A DNA stretch of 64,000 nt from Absidia repens (taxonomy: Eukaryota > Mucoromycota > Mucoromycetes > Mucorales > Cunninghamellaceae), in the NCBI GenBank assembly GCA_002105175.1, contig MCGE01000057.1:56202-120201 (forward strand), given 5' to 3'. The notes under the pieces are model-generated. The model saw only the letters and a program-made list of their open reading frames with translations. It was not told where the DNA came from and did not search any database. This document shows, piece after piece, positions 51,735-61,350 of this stretch. The translations under genes were made by a program, and so were the position numbers. Each line of letters starts with the position of its first letter. Positions within the stretch are counted from its first letter, which is position 1.

Positions 51735-52464
51735 GCATCAGCAATGACACCGCCAGCATCATTGCTGCGGACATTTTTAATATAAACCAGCTGATCAGCT
51801 GGGGCCTCTCAGATGTATAGTCCCCCACAAATATAAAAAATGAAATACCGCCATCAACGTAAACAAAAACAATGCAAAATTCATACATAGACAAAAAACC
51901 CCAAAAACAGAACCCTTATATTTATCAACTTTTATTTAGTATATATATCGCAACTTTTTATTATTATCCTTTTCTTTTTTTTCTCTTCAGTTTTTTATCA
52001 GTTTTCTCAATTAACAAATAAAACTTAGTACAAAGGTTATTATACCACCAAATTATCTACTGTTTCTATTGGATTATAGAAACCTTTTTTATTTTTGACT
52101 ACAAGTCCTCTTTTTTTTTTATTTTTACTGTGTGTTATACACTTATTTTTATTGAACCAACGAAGGTCAATACTTTTTATTTTTATTTTATTTTACTCTT
52201 TCAAGTTTATTTTTTATAAACTTTCTCTACAGTTGGACTTTACCTACAAAAGTTCTGGTGCTCACTACTCTCAATTCTATTTTTGTCCGAATCAGGAACA
52301 AGATATTTCAAATTCCGCCCAAGGAACAAATTTATTTTCAAGCTATAAACAAGCAAAAGCTATACTAAAGGATACCTCAAGACATCCTATTCAACCCAAA
52401 AAAATATAAAAACCTACAAAAACACTACTCTGTTACAAGCTACATACCCAAAATAGCCGTAACA
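51673..52464 (+). repeat. 5' LTR of the Ty3-type element (792 bp)
   Basis: Matches 58610-59397 over its length. By eye the only differences are one extra CAA unit in the (CAA)n run and one extra A near 52410. It contains a copy of the last 48 codons of the element's final ORF, (CAA)n, T-rich U3/R-like sequence, and the words TTTCAAATTCCGCCC and TGGTGCTCACTAC. The likely primer binding site TGGTGCTCACTACAGGGG starts six bases after the LTR (52471). Confidence 0.95.
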
Positions 52465-52625
52465 TATTTTTGGTGCTCACTACAGGGGTTATCTATTAAA
52501 CTTTCAAGCAAATCACACCAAAAATCTTATAAACAATTCCAAAACAACGCTCTTATTTTTCTAAACCAAATCTCAGACTTACCTACCAAGCTTTAGAAGC
52601 ATACAAACAAGAAATTGAAAACAAG

Positions 52626-53693
52626 ATGAACGAACAAACTGTGTTGGCAAATGGACCTATCTACCAACCAAAAATGAAGCTAATGCCCTTTTCTGGATTC
52701 GAAGGAGAAGACTTCAGAAATTTTAAACAAACATTGGATAACTACTTTGCACTCTCAAACATCAATGATGAAGATCGCAAGCTGATTATACTCAAGACAC
52801 AATTGTACCACGCTGCTAGGACTTTTGTAAACAAATTGCTAAAAAAAACAAAAGACCCACTTTCATACTCCGAAGTCATGAAAAAATTAATGGATCAATA
52901 TATCACCCCTGAACTCATACAAACATATGAGTATGCCTTCAACAACATGGTACAAGGTATTGACGAACATCCACGAACATTCTACGCAAGACTGTTTGAA
53001 GCTGCTGAACTTGCCGAAATTGATTCCGAATCAATGATTCAAAGCCGATTCCGAGCAGGAGTACATCCTATCATACAACAACATTGCATATCAATTGGCT
53101 GTAGAGACATTGAAGCATGGCTCAAAGCCGCCGAAGGTTATTGGACTGCACATAACCCTCAACAGGTTACAATGGCTGACAATCCCTTCCACCCACGGCG
53201 TATTGCTCATCCAGCAGATACTATTCAAATGTCCCCTTATCAAACCGCTACAAACTCACCCAGTTTGAACGCTATCACTTCATCAAACCCAATGGATATG
53301 AAAGATATACAAAAATCCATCAGAAGTATTATCAAAGAAGAATTCAATAACTTCTCAAAAAATCAAAATGGAACATACAACCAACCATCCAACCCTCGAT
53401 ACAATAATCCACGTCATCAACCCCGACAATACAATGCGCCCCATTATAATCAAAACTCGTATCATCATAATAATGGTCAACGCAACTACAATAACCAAAA
53501 TCAAGACCCAGTCTTTGATTCTAACTACGGTGACTACAATGGTTATCATCCATCACCACCCATGAATCAAAATCGCCGTCCCAATTACAATAACCGACGC
53601 CCATACAACACTCAACAGTATCAATACAATCCACAATACCAACAAAATCAAACACAACAACCCTCTCAACAAAATCAACAGTCAAAAAACTAG
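52626..53693 (+). CDS. gag: Retrotransposon Gag
   Basis: Capsid-type structural protein of 355 aa. The N-terminal two thirds is helical and matches the retrotransposon Gag fold, with LMPFSGFEGEDFRNFKQTLDNYF and the block QRSRFRAG-like QSRFRAGVHPIIQQH. The last 110 residues are extremely Asn/Gln/Tyr/Pro/Arg-rich and contain no cysteine, so the usual CCHC zinc knuckle is absent; nucleic-acid binding may rest on the Arg-rich low-complexity tail (inference). It starts at the first ATG after the primer-binding region and ends at TAG directly after a slippery A-AAA-AAC. Confidence 0.9.
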   Translation: MNEQTVLANGPIYQPKMKLMPFSGFEGEDFRNFKQTLDNYFALSNINDEDRKLIILKTQLYHAARTFVNKLLKKTKDPLSYSEVMKKLMDQYITPELIQTYEYAFNNMVQGIDEHPRTFYARLFEAAELAEIDSESMIQSRFRAGVHPIIQQHCISIGCRDIEAWLKAAEGYWTAHNPQQVTMADNPFHPRRIAHPADTIQMSPYQTATNSPSLNAITSSNPMDMKDIQKSIRSIIKEEFNNFSKNQNGTYNQPSNPRYNNPRHQPRQYNAPHYNQNSYHHNNGQRNYNNQNQDPVFDSNYGDYNGYHPSPPMNQNRRPNYNNRRPYNTQQYQYNPQYQQNQTQQPSQQNQQSKN

Positions 53694-53731
53694 CACGGGC
53701 AACTGTAGTTGATGGTCAGTTGGAAAACCCG
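53684..53731 (+). promoter_or_regulatory. -1 ribosomal frameshift signal (slippery site plus stem-loop)
   Basis: The gag codons tcA AAA AAC TAG form the canonical heptamer A-AAA-AAC at 53684-53690, ending at the gag stop. Slipping back one base moves translation into the frame that is open to 55555 and codes for protease and reverse transcriptase. Five bases downstream begins a bulged hairpin: CGGG (53696-53699) pairs with CCCG (53728-53731), and CAACTG (53700-53705) pairs with CAGTTG (53717-53722). Confidence 0.8.
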
Positions 53732-55555
53732 CCTAACAAATCCACACATAAAGATAACAAAAACAATACTCAACAACAAACCCATAACCTAACCACCATG
53801 GATATCCAAAATAAGTATAAATATAAATATAAAAATACTAACCTTTTATTAGAAGAAGAAGAAGAAGAAGACATAGATTTCTACGTTGCTACCAGAAAAG
53901 ACAGACCACCTGATGTTCTACATGATTTAAAATCAACAAAGAAAAGAAGAACCAATGGATTGGAAGACACACCATCCTCATCTGCACAACCACTGCAACA
54001 AAACATTCCTATACAAGAAACGGTTGAAAAGAAACAAAGATCAGTACCTACACATCCCGCTATTAAATATAGTATCGCTGAAGATGTCCTTACCCGTAAA
54101 GCCGATATTGAAGTTGGAGATCTACTCGAAGCATCACCTTATCTAAAGAAACAGCTACGTGATGTCTGTCGACCCAAAAGAAGAAAGCCGCCCATAACAT
54201 TGAACGCCATGGAAGAAGGCGAAGTGGTGACAACTGCCGCATATGCTGAAGTATATATTGGTGACAGAAAAATCAAAGCCCTGATAGATTGTGGTGCCGC
54301 CAAATCATGTATGTCAAGAACCATGATGAAGATGCTGGGAATGGAAATCGATACCCCATCTACCAATGTATTCACCCTTGGTAATGGAACCAGACAACCT
54401 ACCCTTGGAATAGTCCTTGATGTCCCTATCAAAATAACTGAAGGCATTAGTATACCCACTAACATGGAAGTACTGCCACAATGTCCATCTCACCTAATCC
54501 TAGGAATCGATTGGTTGAATCATGCGCAAGCCATTATCAACATCAAAATGGGAACACTAACCGTAACCTATAAACACAAGAAGATGATTATTCCTATCAC
54601 ATACATCAAAGCTTCATCAAAACCGGTTACCTTGAAAGCATCACACGTTATCTATAAAGAAGAGAATCCACCACCAAGTCAACCAATCCCTGTCAAACCA
54701 ATACCAATAATGGACGATCAAGATACAAGTGATGAAGATGAAATCACCGATGAAGAAACAGAAGAAGAAGAATGGGAACATGATGACAAAGACAATGAAG
54801 ACCAAGAATTGTGTCAAATTACACCCGCTGAAGACCAAGATTACGCTTTCCGAATAGACCATGTATCGGACACAGAAGTAACCATCAGTACCAAAGAAAA
54901 AGGATTCACCCTTCCACCATACACCATGTGCACCGTTGACTTGAGTACACCCAATGATAATGCTCTACCAACTATTATCCACATGCAACCAGATGTTACC
55001 TACGAAAAATATTTGCAAGACGATCAGTTCATAGATATCAACATAACGGACAATGACAAAAGTTACCCACCAAACACTATTATTGCGCATCGAATGACAA
55101 AATTCGAAATAGAAGACGACGACGAACAATCCACAGGATATGAATTAGCACAGATGGATATAAAAGACGATGACACTATACAACCACCACAAGAATTGGA
55201 CCCTACAAAGGAAGAAAAACTACAGTTAGGAGATGTACCGCCTGATATACGCAAGTCCTTTATACATCTACTTACAGAATTCCAAGATGTGTTTGACTGG
55301 CACAATGACAGAATGGGCAAGACCACACTACTGGAACACGAAATTATCCTGAAAGAAAATGCACCACCTATCCGACATAGACCATACCGAATGGCACCCG
55401 TGGAGCAAGAGTACTTAAAGCAAGAGCTGGACCGACTATGTGACCTGGGAATCATCAAACCAGCAAGCACACCGTACACCGCACCTATAATATTAGTCAA
55501 GAAGAAGAATGGTGATTACCGAATGGTTGTTGACTACCGCAAACTAAACGCTTAA
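53691..55555 (+). CDS. pol: Pol part 1: protease and N-terminal reverse transcriptase
   Basis: Frame lies -1 to gag and is entered by frameshifting; it has no ATG near its beginning. Acidic/Lys-rich linker first, then a retropepsin-type aspartic protease with VYIGDRKIKALIDCGAAKSCM (D-C-G in place of the more usual D-S/T-G) and the later HLILGIDWL block. A very acidic stretch with about 30 Asp/Glu residues follows. The reverse transcriptase begins with HRPYRMAPVEQEYLKQELDR and GIIKPASTPYTAPIILVKKK, then DYRMVVDYRKLN, where a TAA ends the frame. The remaining domain continues in the -1 frame. Confidence 0.88.
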
Positions 55556-56625
55556 CCAAAGTTGACGCTTACCCTTTGCCAAAAATTGACGACTTGATTG
55601 ATGAACTAGGCAGTTCAAGAATATTCACAGCGCTGGATCTACGTTCCGGTTTCCACCAAGTACCATTGAAACAAGAAACCAAAGAATTGACTGGATTCGT
55701 GACAAAGTTTGGAACCTATCAATACGAAATGCTGCCTATGGGGTTAGTAAATAGTCCTGCTACCTTTCAACGCCTAATAGACCTATGCTTTGGTCCGTTA
55801 CTAAACAAGTGCCTTGTTGCTTACATTGACGACCTAAATATCCACTCCAAAACCTATATACAACACATACAGGATCTACGACAAGTATTCATATGTGCAC
55901 GACAAGGAGGATTATTATTCAACATCGACAAGTGCGTATTCTTCAAAGACGAATTGAAATTTTTGGGCTACGTGATAACAAAAAATGGAATAAAGACGGA
56001 TGAAGAAAAAATAAAAAAAATTCAGGAATTCCCTCCACCAAAAACCCTTAAACAAATCAGGGGCTTTATTGGATTGGCCTCTTACTATCGGAGATTCATA
56101 AAAAACTTCGCTGCCATTGCAAGACCTTTACATGAACAAACCAAGACGACAAAAAATATTACTTGGAACCAAAAAGCAACAGATGCCTTTAACCTTTTGA
56201 AACAAAAATTAACACAAGCACCCATACTTCGACGTGCTGATTTTTCGAAACCCTTTATTATTGTGTGCGACGCCTCTCAAAAAGGAATTGGTACTATCTT
56301 ATCGCAACTAGACGATGATGGTAAAGAACACCCAGTGATTTATGCAAGTCGCGGATTAAAAAACAGTGAACAAAACTACGGTGCTACTAAATTGGAATGC
56401 CTCGCCCTAGTATGGAGCCTACAACTATTCAGACCTTATTTACTTGGCAAAAAATTCACTGTCATATCAGACCACTCACCTTTACGATGGTTGGTACAAT
56501 CACCCAAAGTATCTGGCATTGTAGCAAGATGGATCCAATACTTGGCTGAATATGACTTTGAAATTAAGTATCGAAATGGACGAAAACAGGAAGCCGCTGA
56601 TTTCCTATCACGTCTGGGATACTGA
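55552..56625 (+). CDS. pol: Pol part 2: reverse transcriptase core and RNase H
   Basis: Open frame continuing the reverse transcriptase directly after the break, from TKVDAYPLPKIDDLIDELG. Catalytic blocks: FTALDLRSGFHQ, LPMGLVNSPATFQRL and AYIDDLNIHS (Y-I-D-D at the active site). The thumb and connection include FLGYVITKNGI and IRGFIGLASYYRRFIKNFA. RNase H follows with the acidic residues in VCDASQKGIG, LECLALVWSL and ISDHSPLRWL, and ends at LSRLGY before TGA. The internal ATG at 55576 is probably not a natural start. No slippery heptamer is found at the junction with part 1, so one missing base is the simplest reading. Confidence 0.9.
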   Translation, partial: LTKVDAYPLPKIDDLIDELGSSRIFTALDLRSGFHQVPLKQETKELTGFVTKFGTYQYEMLPMGLVNSPATFQRLIDLCFGPLLNKCLVAYIDDLNIHSKTYIQHIQDLRQVFICARQGGLLFNIDKCVFFKDELKFLGYVITKNGIKTDEEKIKKIQEFPPPKTLKQIRGFIGLASYYRRFIKNFAAIARPLHEQTKTTKNITWNQKATDAFNLLKQKLTQAPILRRADFSKPFIIVCDASQKGIGTILSQLDDDGKEHPVIYASRGLKNSEQNYGATKLECLALVWSLQLFRPYLLGKKFTVISDHSPLRWLVQSPKVSGIVARWIQYLAEYDFEIKYRNGRKQEAADFLSRLGY

Positions 56626-56772
56626 TCCACCATCAATAAAATTTAACATCAGGCTAACACAAAAAAATAAAAAAAAAAAAAAAAAAAAAACCGAAAAAGG
56701 ATAAATTCAAATGCGACCAACCAGTGCGACGTCGTAAAAAGCTCAACTACCACAACAAAAGAAATTATCAAC

Positions 56773-58023
56773 ATGGACGAAAGAAAGATCAATCAAATCA
56801 AATATTACCTAAAGAAATTACAATACCCAGAAGACGCTACTGATCGCGAAAAGCGATATCTAACTCGACACTCATCTAAATACATAGTCGAGAACGAAAT
56901 ATTATTTTATTTTAACATTGAACAACAAACAAAACGAAAAGTCCTAAATCAATCTCAAGCTCAAGATGCGTTGCTGATGCACCACGCACACCCGATGGGA
57001 GGTCATATGGGCTACAGAAATACACTATTCAAGATCTCTCAAAAATACTACTGGGATACAATGTCCAAAGACGTCCAAAATCATATCAAGAACTGTCCCC
57101 GATGCCAAACAAGCGGACCAAAGAAATTAAAAGAACTATTACATCCCGTACCAGTAGGATCCAAGCCATTTGAAAAATGGGCCATTGATGTGAAACATGT
57201 CCCTACCTCCAAAACTGGTGCCCGATATATCATAGCGGGGATCGAATATTTGACAAAATGGATCGAAGCACGGGCTGTCAGATACCAAACTTCTGCAGAA
57301 ATTGCTAGTTTCATCTACGAAGAAATCATTACCCGGCATGGTTGCCCTCACATCATTATTACGGATAATGGAAGACCATTTATAAATGATTTAGTCAAAC
57401 AAGTATGCTTCCATTATAACATACATCACCATACTATTTCGGTTGGCAATTCACAAGCAAATGGACTTATTGAACGACTAAATGGAACAATGGGTGAAAT
57501 AATCAAGAAAAATACAGCTGAAGACAAAACAACTTGGGATCAATATTTACCAGCTGCTCTATTTGCTTATCGAACCATCAAACAAAATACAACTCAATAC
57601 TCACCATTTTTTCTCACCTACGGATATTACCCAAAGACACCCTACGATCAATCTCATCTTGAATTTGATCCATCATCATACAAATATCAATACCAACTAG
57701 ATCAACGTACACGACGAGAGATACACACATTAAACCAAATCAGAAAAGATGCACAAGATTTTATTAAACGATCACAGGTCACCCAGAAAAAAGCCATCGA
57801 CAAGAAAATAAACAATGAATTTCGACAATGGAAACCACCATTCAAGCTCGGTGACCTGGTGACCCTCTTCGTTGGTATCAAGCCAAACTCTTGGACAGGA
57901 AAAATCTCTGATAACTGGGAAGGTACATATATCATTCATCAAACACTAGGTAAAGGCACTTACATGATCAAGTCATACCATGACGATGCCAACCGATTAA
58001 AAGAATACATGGAAACCGATTAA
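56773..58023 (+). CDS. Integrase as a separate ORF
   Basis: DNA strand-transfer enzyme of 416 aa. It has the zinc-binding HHCC domain (HHAHPMGGHMG ... CPRC), the catalytic triad with D in KWAIDVKHV, D in IITDNGRPF and E in NGLIERLNG, and a C-terminal module around WEGTYIIHQTLGKGTYMIK like the GPY/F domain. No chromodomain is visible. Unlike most Ty3-type elements, the frame is not fused to RNase H: 147 bp with in-frame stops and an A run lie between, and the ORF has its own ATG in the sequence ATCAACATGGACG. It is in the same frame as pol part 2. Confidence 0.92.
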   Translation: MDERKINQIKYYLKKLQYPEDATDREKRYLTRHSSKYIVENEILFYFNIEQQTKRKVLNQSQAQDALLMHHAHPMGGHMGYRNTLFKISQKYYWDTMSKDVQNHIKNCPRCQTSGPKKLKELLHPVPVGSKPFEKWAIDVKHVPTSKTGARYIIAGIEYLTKWIEARAVRYQTSAEIASFIYEEIITRHGCPHIIITDNGRPFINDLVKQVCFHYNIHHHTISVGNSQANGLIERLNGTMGEIIKKNTAEDKTTWDQYLPAALFAYRTIKQNTTQYSPFFLTYGYYPKTPYDQSHLEFDPSSYKYQYQLDQRTRREIHTLNQIRKDAQDFIKRSQVTQKKAIDKKINNEFRQWKPPFKLGDLVTLFVGIKPNSWTGKISDNWEGTYIIHQTLGKGTYMIKSYHDDANRLKEYMETD

Positions 58024-58247
58024 AGCTATACTCCTTGCCTGATGTATTCTGGAAAAATGATGATCGAAGAATAGCCGCTGAGTTGTACTCCACCTTATTG
58101 TAACAAATTATACACACATAATTTTGGTGCTCAAAAAAAAAAAAACTATAAAAGAAACGAAATTTTTTAAAAAAAAAAAAGGAGAACAAAATATATTTTT
58201 CATTACCTTACAAATATTTCTTTTTTTACAAAACTTCAAATTAAACA

Positions 58248-58624
58248 ATGAATACAACCTGGACGCTATTTGCTGAAAGCAAGAAGTTTTTCGAAGAACA
58301 AGCTGGGCGAATGTATACCCAATACGCAGAAGAAAGCTATCTAGAAAGGCAACACTTTTATCGCAAGAGAAATATTGTCGACACTGAACTTATCCCTACA
58401 CTTCTTGATCTTGTCCACCTGGGCGAAACGCGTCCAACAACATCACTAGATGAACATCTGTATATAACCCGACGACGGGAAATGTTGGCCTTTATTTTGA
58501 AGGAGAAAGGTGATCAACGCAACCTCGCCGCTATAACCAGGAAGTTGGAATTGGTGGATCCCTGGACTAAAATCAACGCTGTGGGACCAGCTTCTCCCCA
58601 GGAGGAGTATGTCGACGATAACGA

Positions 58625-58668
<44 letters not shown>

Positions 58669-58754
58669 GCATCAGCAATGACACCGCCAGCATCATTGCT
58701 GCGGACATTTTTAATATAAACCAGCTGATCAGCTGGGGCCTCTCAGATGTATAG
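58248..58754 (+). CDS. Extra ORF of the retrotransposon, overlapping the 3' LTR
   Basis: 168 aa, function unknown; I recognise no family. The first 120 residues are charged and helix-prone (ESKKFFEEQAGRMYTQYAEE; RRREMLAFILKEKGDQRNL), without signal peptide or membrane segment, so it does not look like an envelope protein. A (Asn)14 run coded by the LTR's (AAC)n repeat follows, then an acidic/hydrophobic end IIAADIFNINQLISWGLSDV. The last 145 nt lie inside the 3' LTR, so each LTR carries the C-terminal coding end. An ATG in a good context and a well-structured codon pattern support translation. Confidence 0.7.
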
Positions 58755-59397
58755 TCCCCCACAAATATAAAAAATGAAATACCGCCATCAACGTAAACAA
58801 AAACAATGCAAAATTCATACATAGACAAAAAACCCCAAAAACAGAACCCTTATATTTATCAACTTTTATTTAGTATATATATCGCAACTTTTTATTATTA
58901 TCCTTTTCTTTTTTTTCTCTTCAGTTTTTTATCAGTTTTCTCAATTAACAAATAAAACTTAGTACAAAGGTTATTATACCACCAAATTATCTACTGTTTC
59001 TATTGGATTATAGAAACCTTTTTTATTTTTGACTACAAGTCCTCTTTTTTTTTTATTTTTACTGTGTGTTATACACTTATTTTTATTGAACCAACGAAGG
59101 TCAATACTTTTTATTTTTATTTTATTTTACTCTTTCAAGTTTATTTTTTATAAACTTTCTCTACAGTTGGACTTTACCTACAAAAGTTCTGGTGCTCACT
59201 ACTCTCAATTCTATTTTTGTCCGAATCAGGAACAAGATATTTCAAATTCCGCCCAAGGAACAAATTTATTTTCAAGCTATAAACAAGCAAAAGCTATACT
59301 AAAGGATACCTCAAGACATCCTATTCAACCCAAAAAAATATAAAACCTACAAAAACACTACTCTGTTACAAGCTACATACCCAAAATAGCCGTAACA
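58610..59397 (+). repeat. 3' LTR of the Ty3-type element (788 bp)
   Basis: Same TG...CA boundaries as the 5' copy. The preceding purine-rich AGGAGGAGTA could be a weak polypurine tract. It is shorter than the 5' LTR by one CAA unit and one A. Confidence 0.95.
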
Positions 59398-59531
59398 ATA
59401 TTAGTCTGGTGTTCACTTCAAAAATGTACGATCAGTTACTGCAAAACAACAGTTTTAGCCATGGCAACACATTTAGAGTAAGAAAACAAAAAAGAAAGAA
59501 AAAGAAGAGTCAAAATAAAGCAAAAAGAGAC

Positions 59532-59604
59532 TGGAGAACCTGGGCATTGATCCCAGTGCCTCTCACATGCTAAGCGAGCGCTCTACCATTTGAGCTAGAT
59601 CCCC
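59532..59604 (-). tRNA. tRNA-Ala (anticodon AGC)
   Basis: Reads on the minus strand from GGGGATCTAGCTCAAATGG. Cloverleaf: acceptor GGGGATC/GTTCTCC with the alanine identity pair G3-U70 and discriminator A; D arm GCTC...GAGC; anticodon arm CTCGC-TTAGCAT-GTGAG with anticodon AGC; T arm CTGGG-ATCAATG-CCCAG. Length 73 nt with no intron. One mismatch (T6-T67) in the acceptor stem and the unusual T-loop leave some doubt about function. It lies 135 bp from the retrotransposon, with its 3' end facing the LTR. Confidence 0.9.
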
Positions 59605-59837
59605 ATATATTTTTTCGGAAAACCAATGTAGTATATGTAGGAAATTACATACGTCAGCCACAGCGGAAAAAAATATTGATTTTATTGATTGAATATTGAT
59701 TGAATCAGGGCTTAAAATAAGGTTCAATCAATATTTTTTTATTGATTAACTTCTTAAAAAACTATCAATTTTTATCAATAATTCCATCAATAATATCAAT
59801 AAAATATTGATTGATCGTCGTCTATATTTTTCTCATA

Positions 59838-59965
59838 ATAGACAATGTCATTGGACGATAAATGAGTATTTACAGGTCTATGATGATCACTTATTGGACA
59901 ATACAAGGGTATAAACGGGTTTATGGTGGTCACTTATTGGACGATACAAGGGTATATACGGACTG
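59838..59965. repeat. Tandem repeat, about 40-42 bp period
   Basis: TATGATGATCACTTATTGGA... is followed about 42 bp later by TATGGTGGTCACTTATTGGA..., each ending in ATACAAGGGTATA. A weaker third copy (CATTGGACGATAAATGAG) lies just before. Confidence 0.65.
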
Positions 59966-60795
59966 ATACGATGACTCATTTGAAATACACATTTCTTGAC
60001 ATCAATACTATAGCTTCTATACATTCATATAATTGGGTCAACAAAAAGAGCTTTTTTTATTCAAACGTAATAATAATGATACTATCAATACTACATACAA
60101 ATAATAATAATAATAATAAAATACAACGAATACCAACTATACTACAAAGTAAAGAAGAGATACTACATACTACATACTACGTTCTACATACTTAACAAAA
60201 AAAAAAAAAAAAAAAAAAACTACTACTAAATAGCTTCTGAGGGAGCTTCCTCCAACAGAAGCAAAGATATGCCATTATCACCTCAGACGCAGCAACATTT
60301 CAGTATGAAGCTGGGGGAGTTGTGCTATAAGAGAATAGTATGAGTGTACTGTTTTGTTGAAGGTAATGTTTTGTTCGTTCAATTACCTTACCTCTTGGGA
60401 AATATTTGTAATGTTGTACAAGGGAACCGAGTCATATCTACTGTAAAAAAAAAAAAAAAACTTGGTCTACGAGAAAAAGGATATGAAAAACTTAGTATGT
60501 GTGAAAAAGCGACACGTAATGATGTTTCACCACCCAGTTTCTTACCTTCTAGTTATTCTTCACAAAAGATGACAAAAGTAATGTGCAGCTCTAAAGGATA
60601 AAAAGACAATTGATAAGTGAGAATGCCTTTTTTTTGGGGGGAGGTTCTACATTCAGATACTTACCGGGCTGTCAACAGAGATGAAGAAAAGAGACAAACA
60701 AACATCACCAGTTGCCGGTTGGAATGGTTCATAGCAGTTACCTATTCAAAAAACAAAAACACCTTACACGAAATCCATGATGGCTAGGATGATGA

Positions 60796-60826
<31 letters not shown>

Positions 60827-61234
60827 AAGAACAAGCAACATAAAAATAAGAACAAAATAATAAATAAAAATAATGGCGGGGATTGAATCATCGGGCTACT
60901 GTGAGGTATATGATAAGAGTGTTATAAAATTCCTCTCTTTCCTTCTCTTTCGTCTTTTTTTTTTTTTTTTTTTACTTTAGTGCTCATCTCCATCAACCCC
61001 TCTCCACACTAGTGAACTTAATTCCCATTATTTAGTGTGCACATCATTCCTATCATCTGCCCCTTCATCTTAGTATCCTCTTCATCTCTTATATGTTACT
61101 ATAAATTGTCTTTTATTTTACTATTACTGTCTATTTTATCATGTTATAACTGCAATAAAGAAAATCACATTTGAAAAAAAATATTTGTGTACGTTGTTTT
61201 TTGTGGAATACGTGTGATGTTTTCGTGTTAAATA

Positions 61235-61350
61235 TACTATTCTTTGAGGGATATGTGTTGTTTATCTATTGTAGGATATGTGTCGTGTTGTTTTTGTAGG
61301 GTATGTATTATATTGCTTTTTGTAGGATATAGTAGTGTTGTGTTGTGGAA
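61235..61350. repeat. Imperfect G/T-rich tandem repeat
   Basis: Four diverged units of about 25-35 bp built on GTAGGATATGTGT...TTGTTTTT. No coding sense is apparent. Confidence 0.5.

Larger units (their letters stand above)
51673..59397 (+). mobile_element. Ty3-type LTR retrotransposon, 7.7 kb, recent insertion
   Basis: Complete by structure: two direct LTRs beginning TGTCGACG and ending CCGTAACA, flanked by ATAT on both sides (51669-51672 and 59398-59401), a 4-bp target duplication. Internal order is gag, protease-reverse transcriptase-RNase H, integrase, then an extra ORF. Integrase lying after RNase H places it in the Ty3 lineage. It carries a -1 frameshift signal at the gag end and a second, apparently mutational, frame break in the reverse transcriptase, so this copy may not make full-length Pol. 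LTR identity points to a very recent insertion. Confidence 0.95.

Noticed and set aside
51619..51894. Minus-strand Leu-rich frame across the (CAA)n run
   Set aside because: Shadow of the (AAC)n repeat coding poly-Asn on the other strand.
52095..52409. Plus-strand open frame of 104 codons inside the 5' LTR (repeated at 59029-59343)
   Set aside because: No ATG start, T-rich U3/R sequence giving Phe/Leu-rich low complexity, and present only because both LTRs are identical.
60880..60950. tRNA-like segment on the minus strand with a B-box-like GATTCAATCCCCGCC
   Set aside because: No pairing acceptor stem, D arm or anticodon arm could be built; at most a degenerate fragment.
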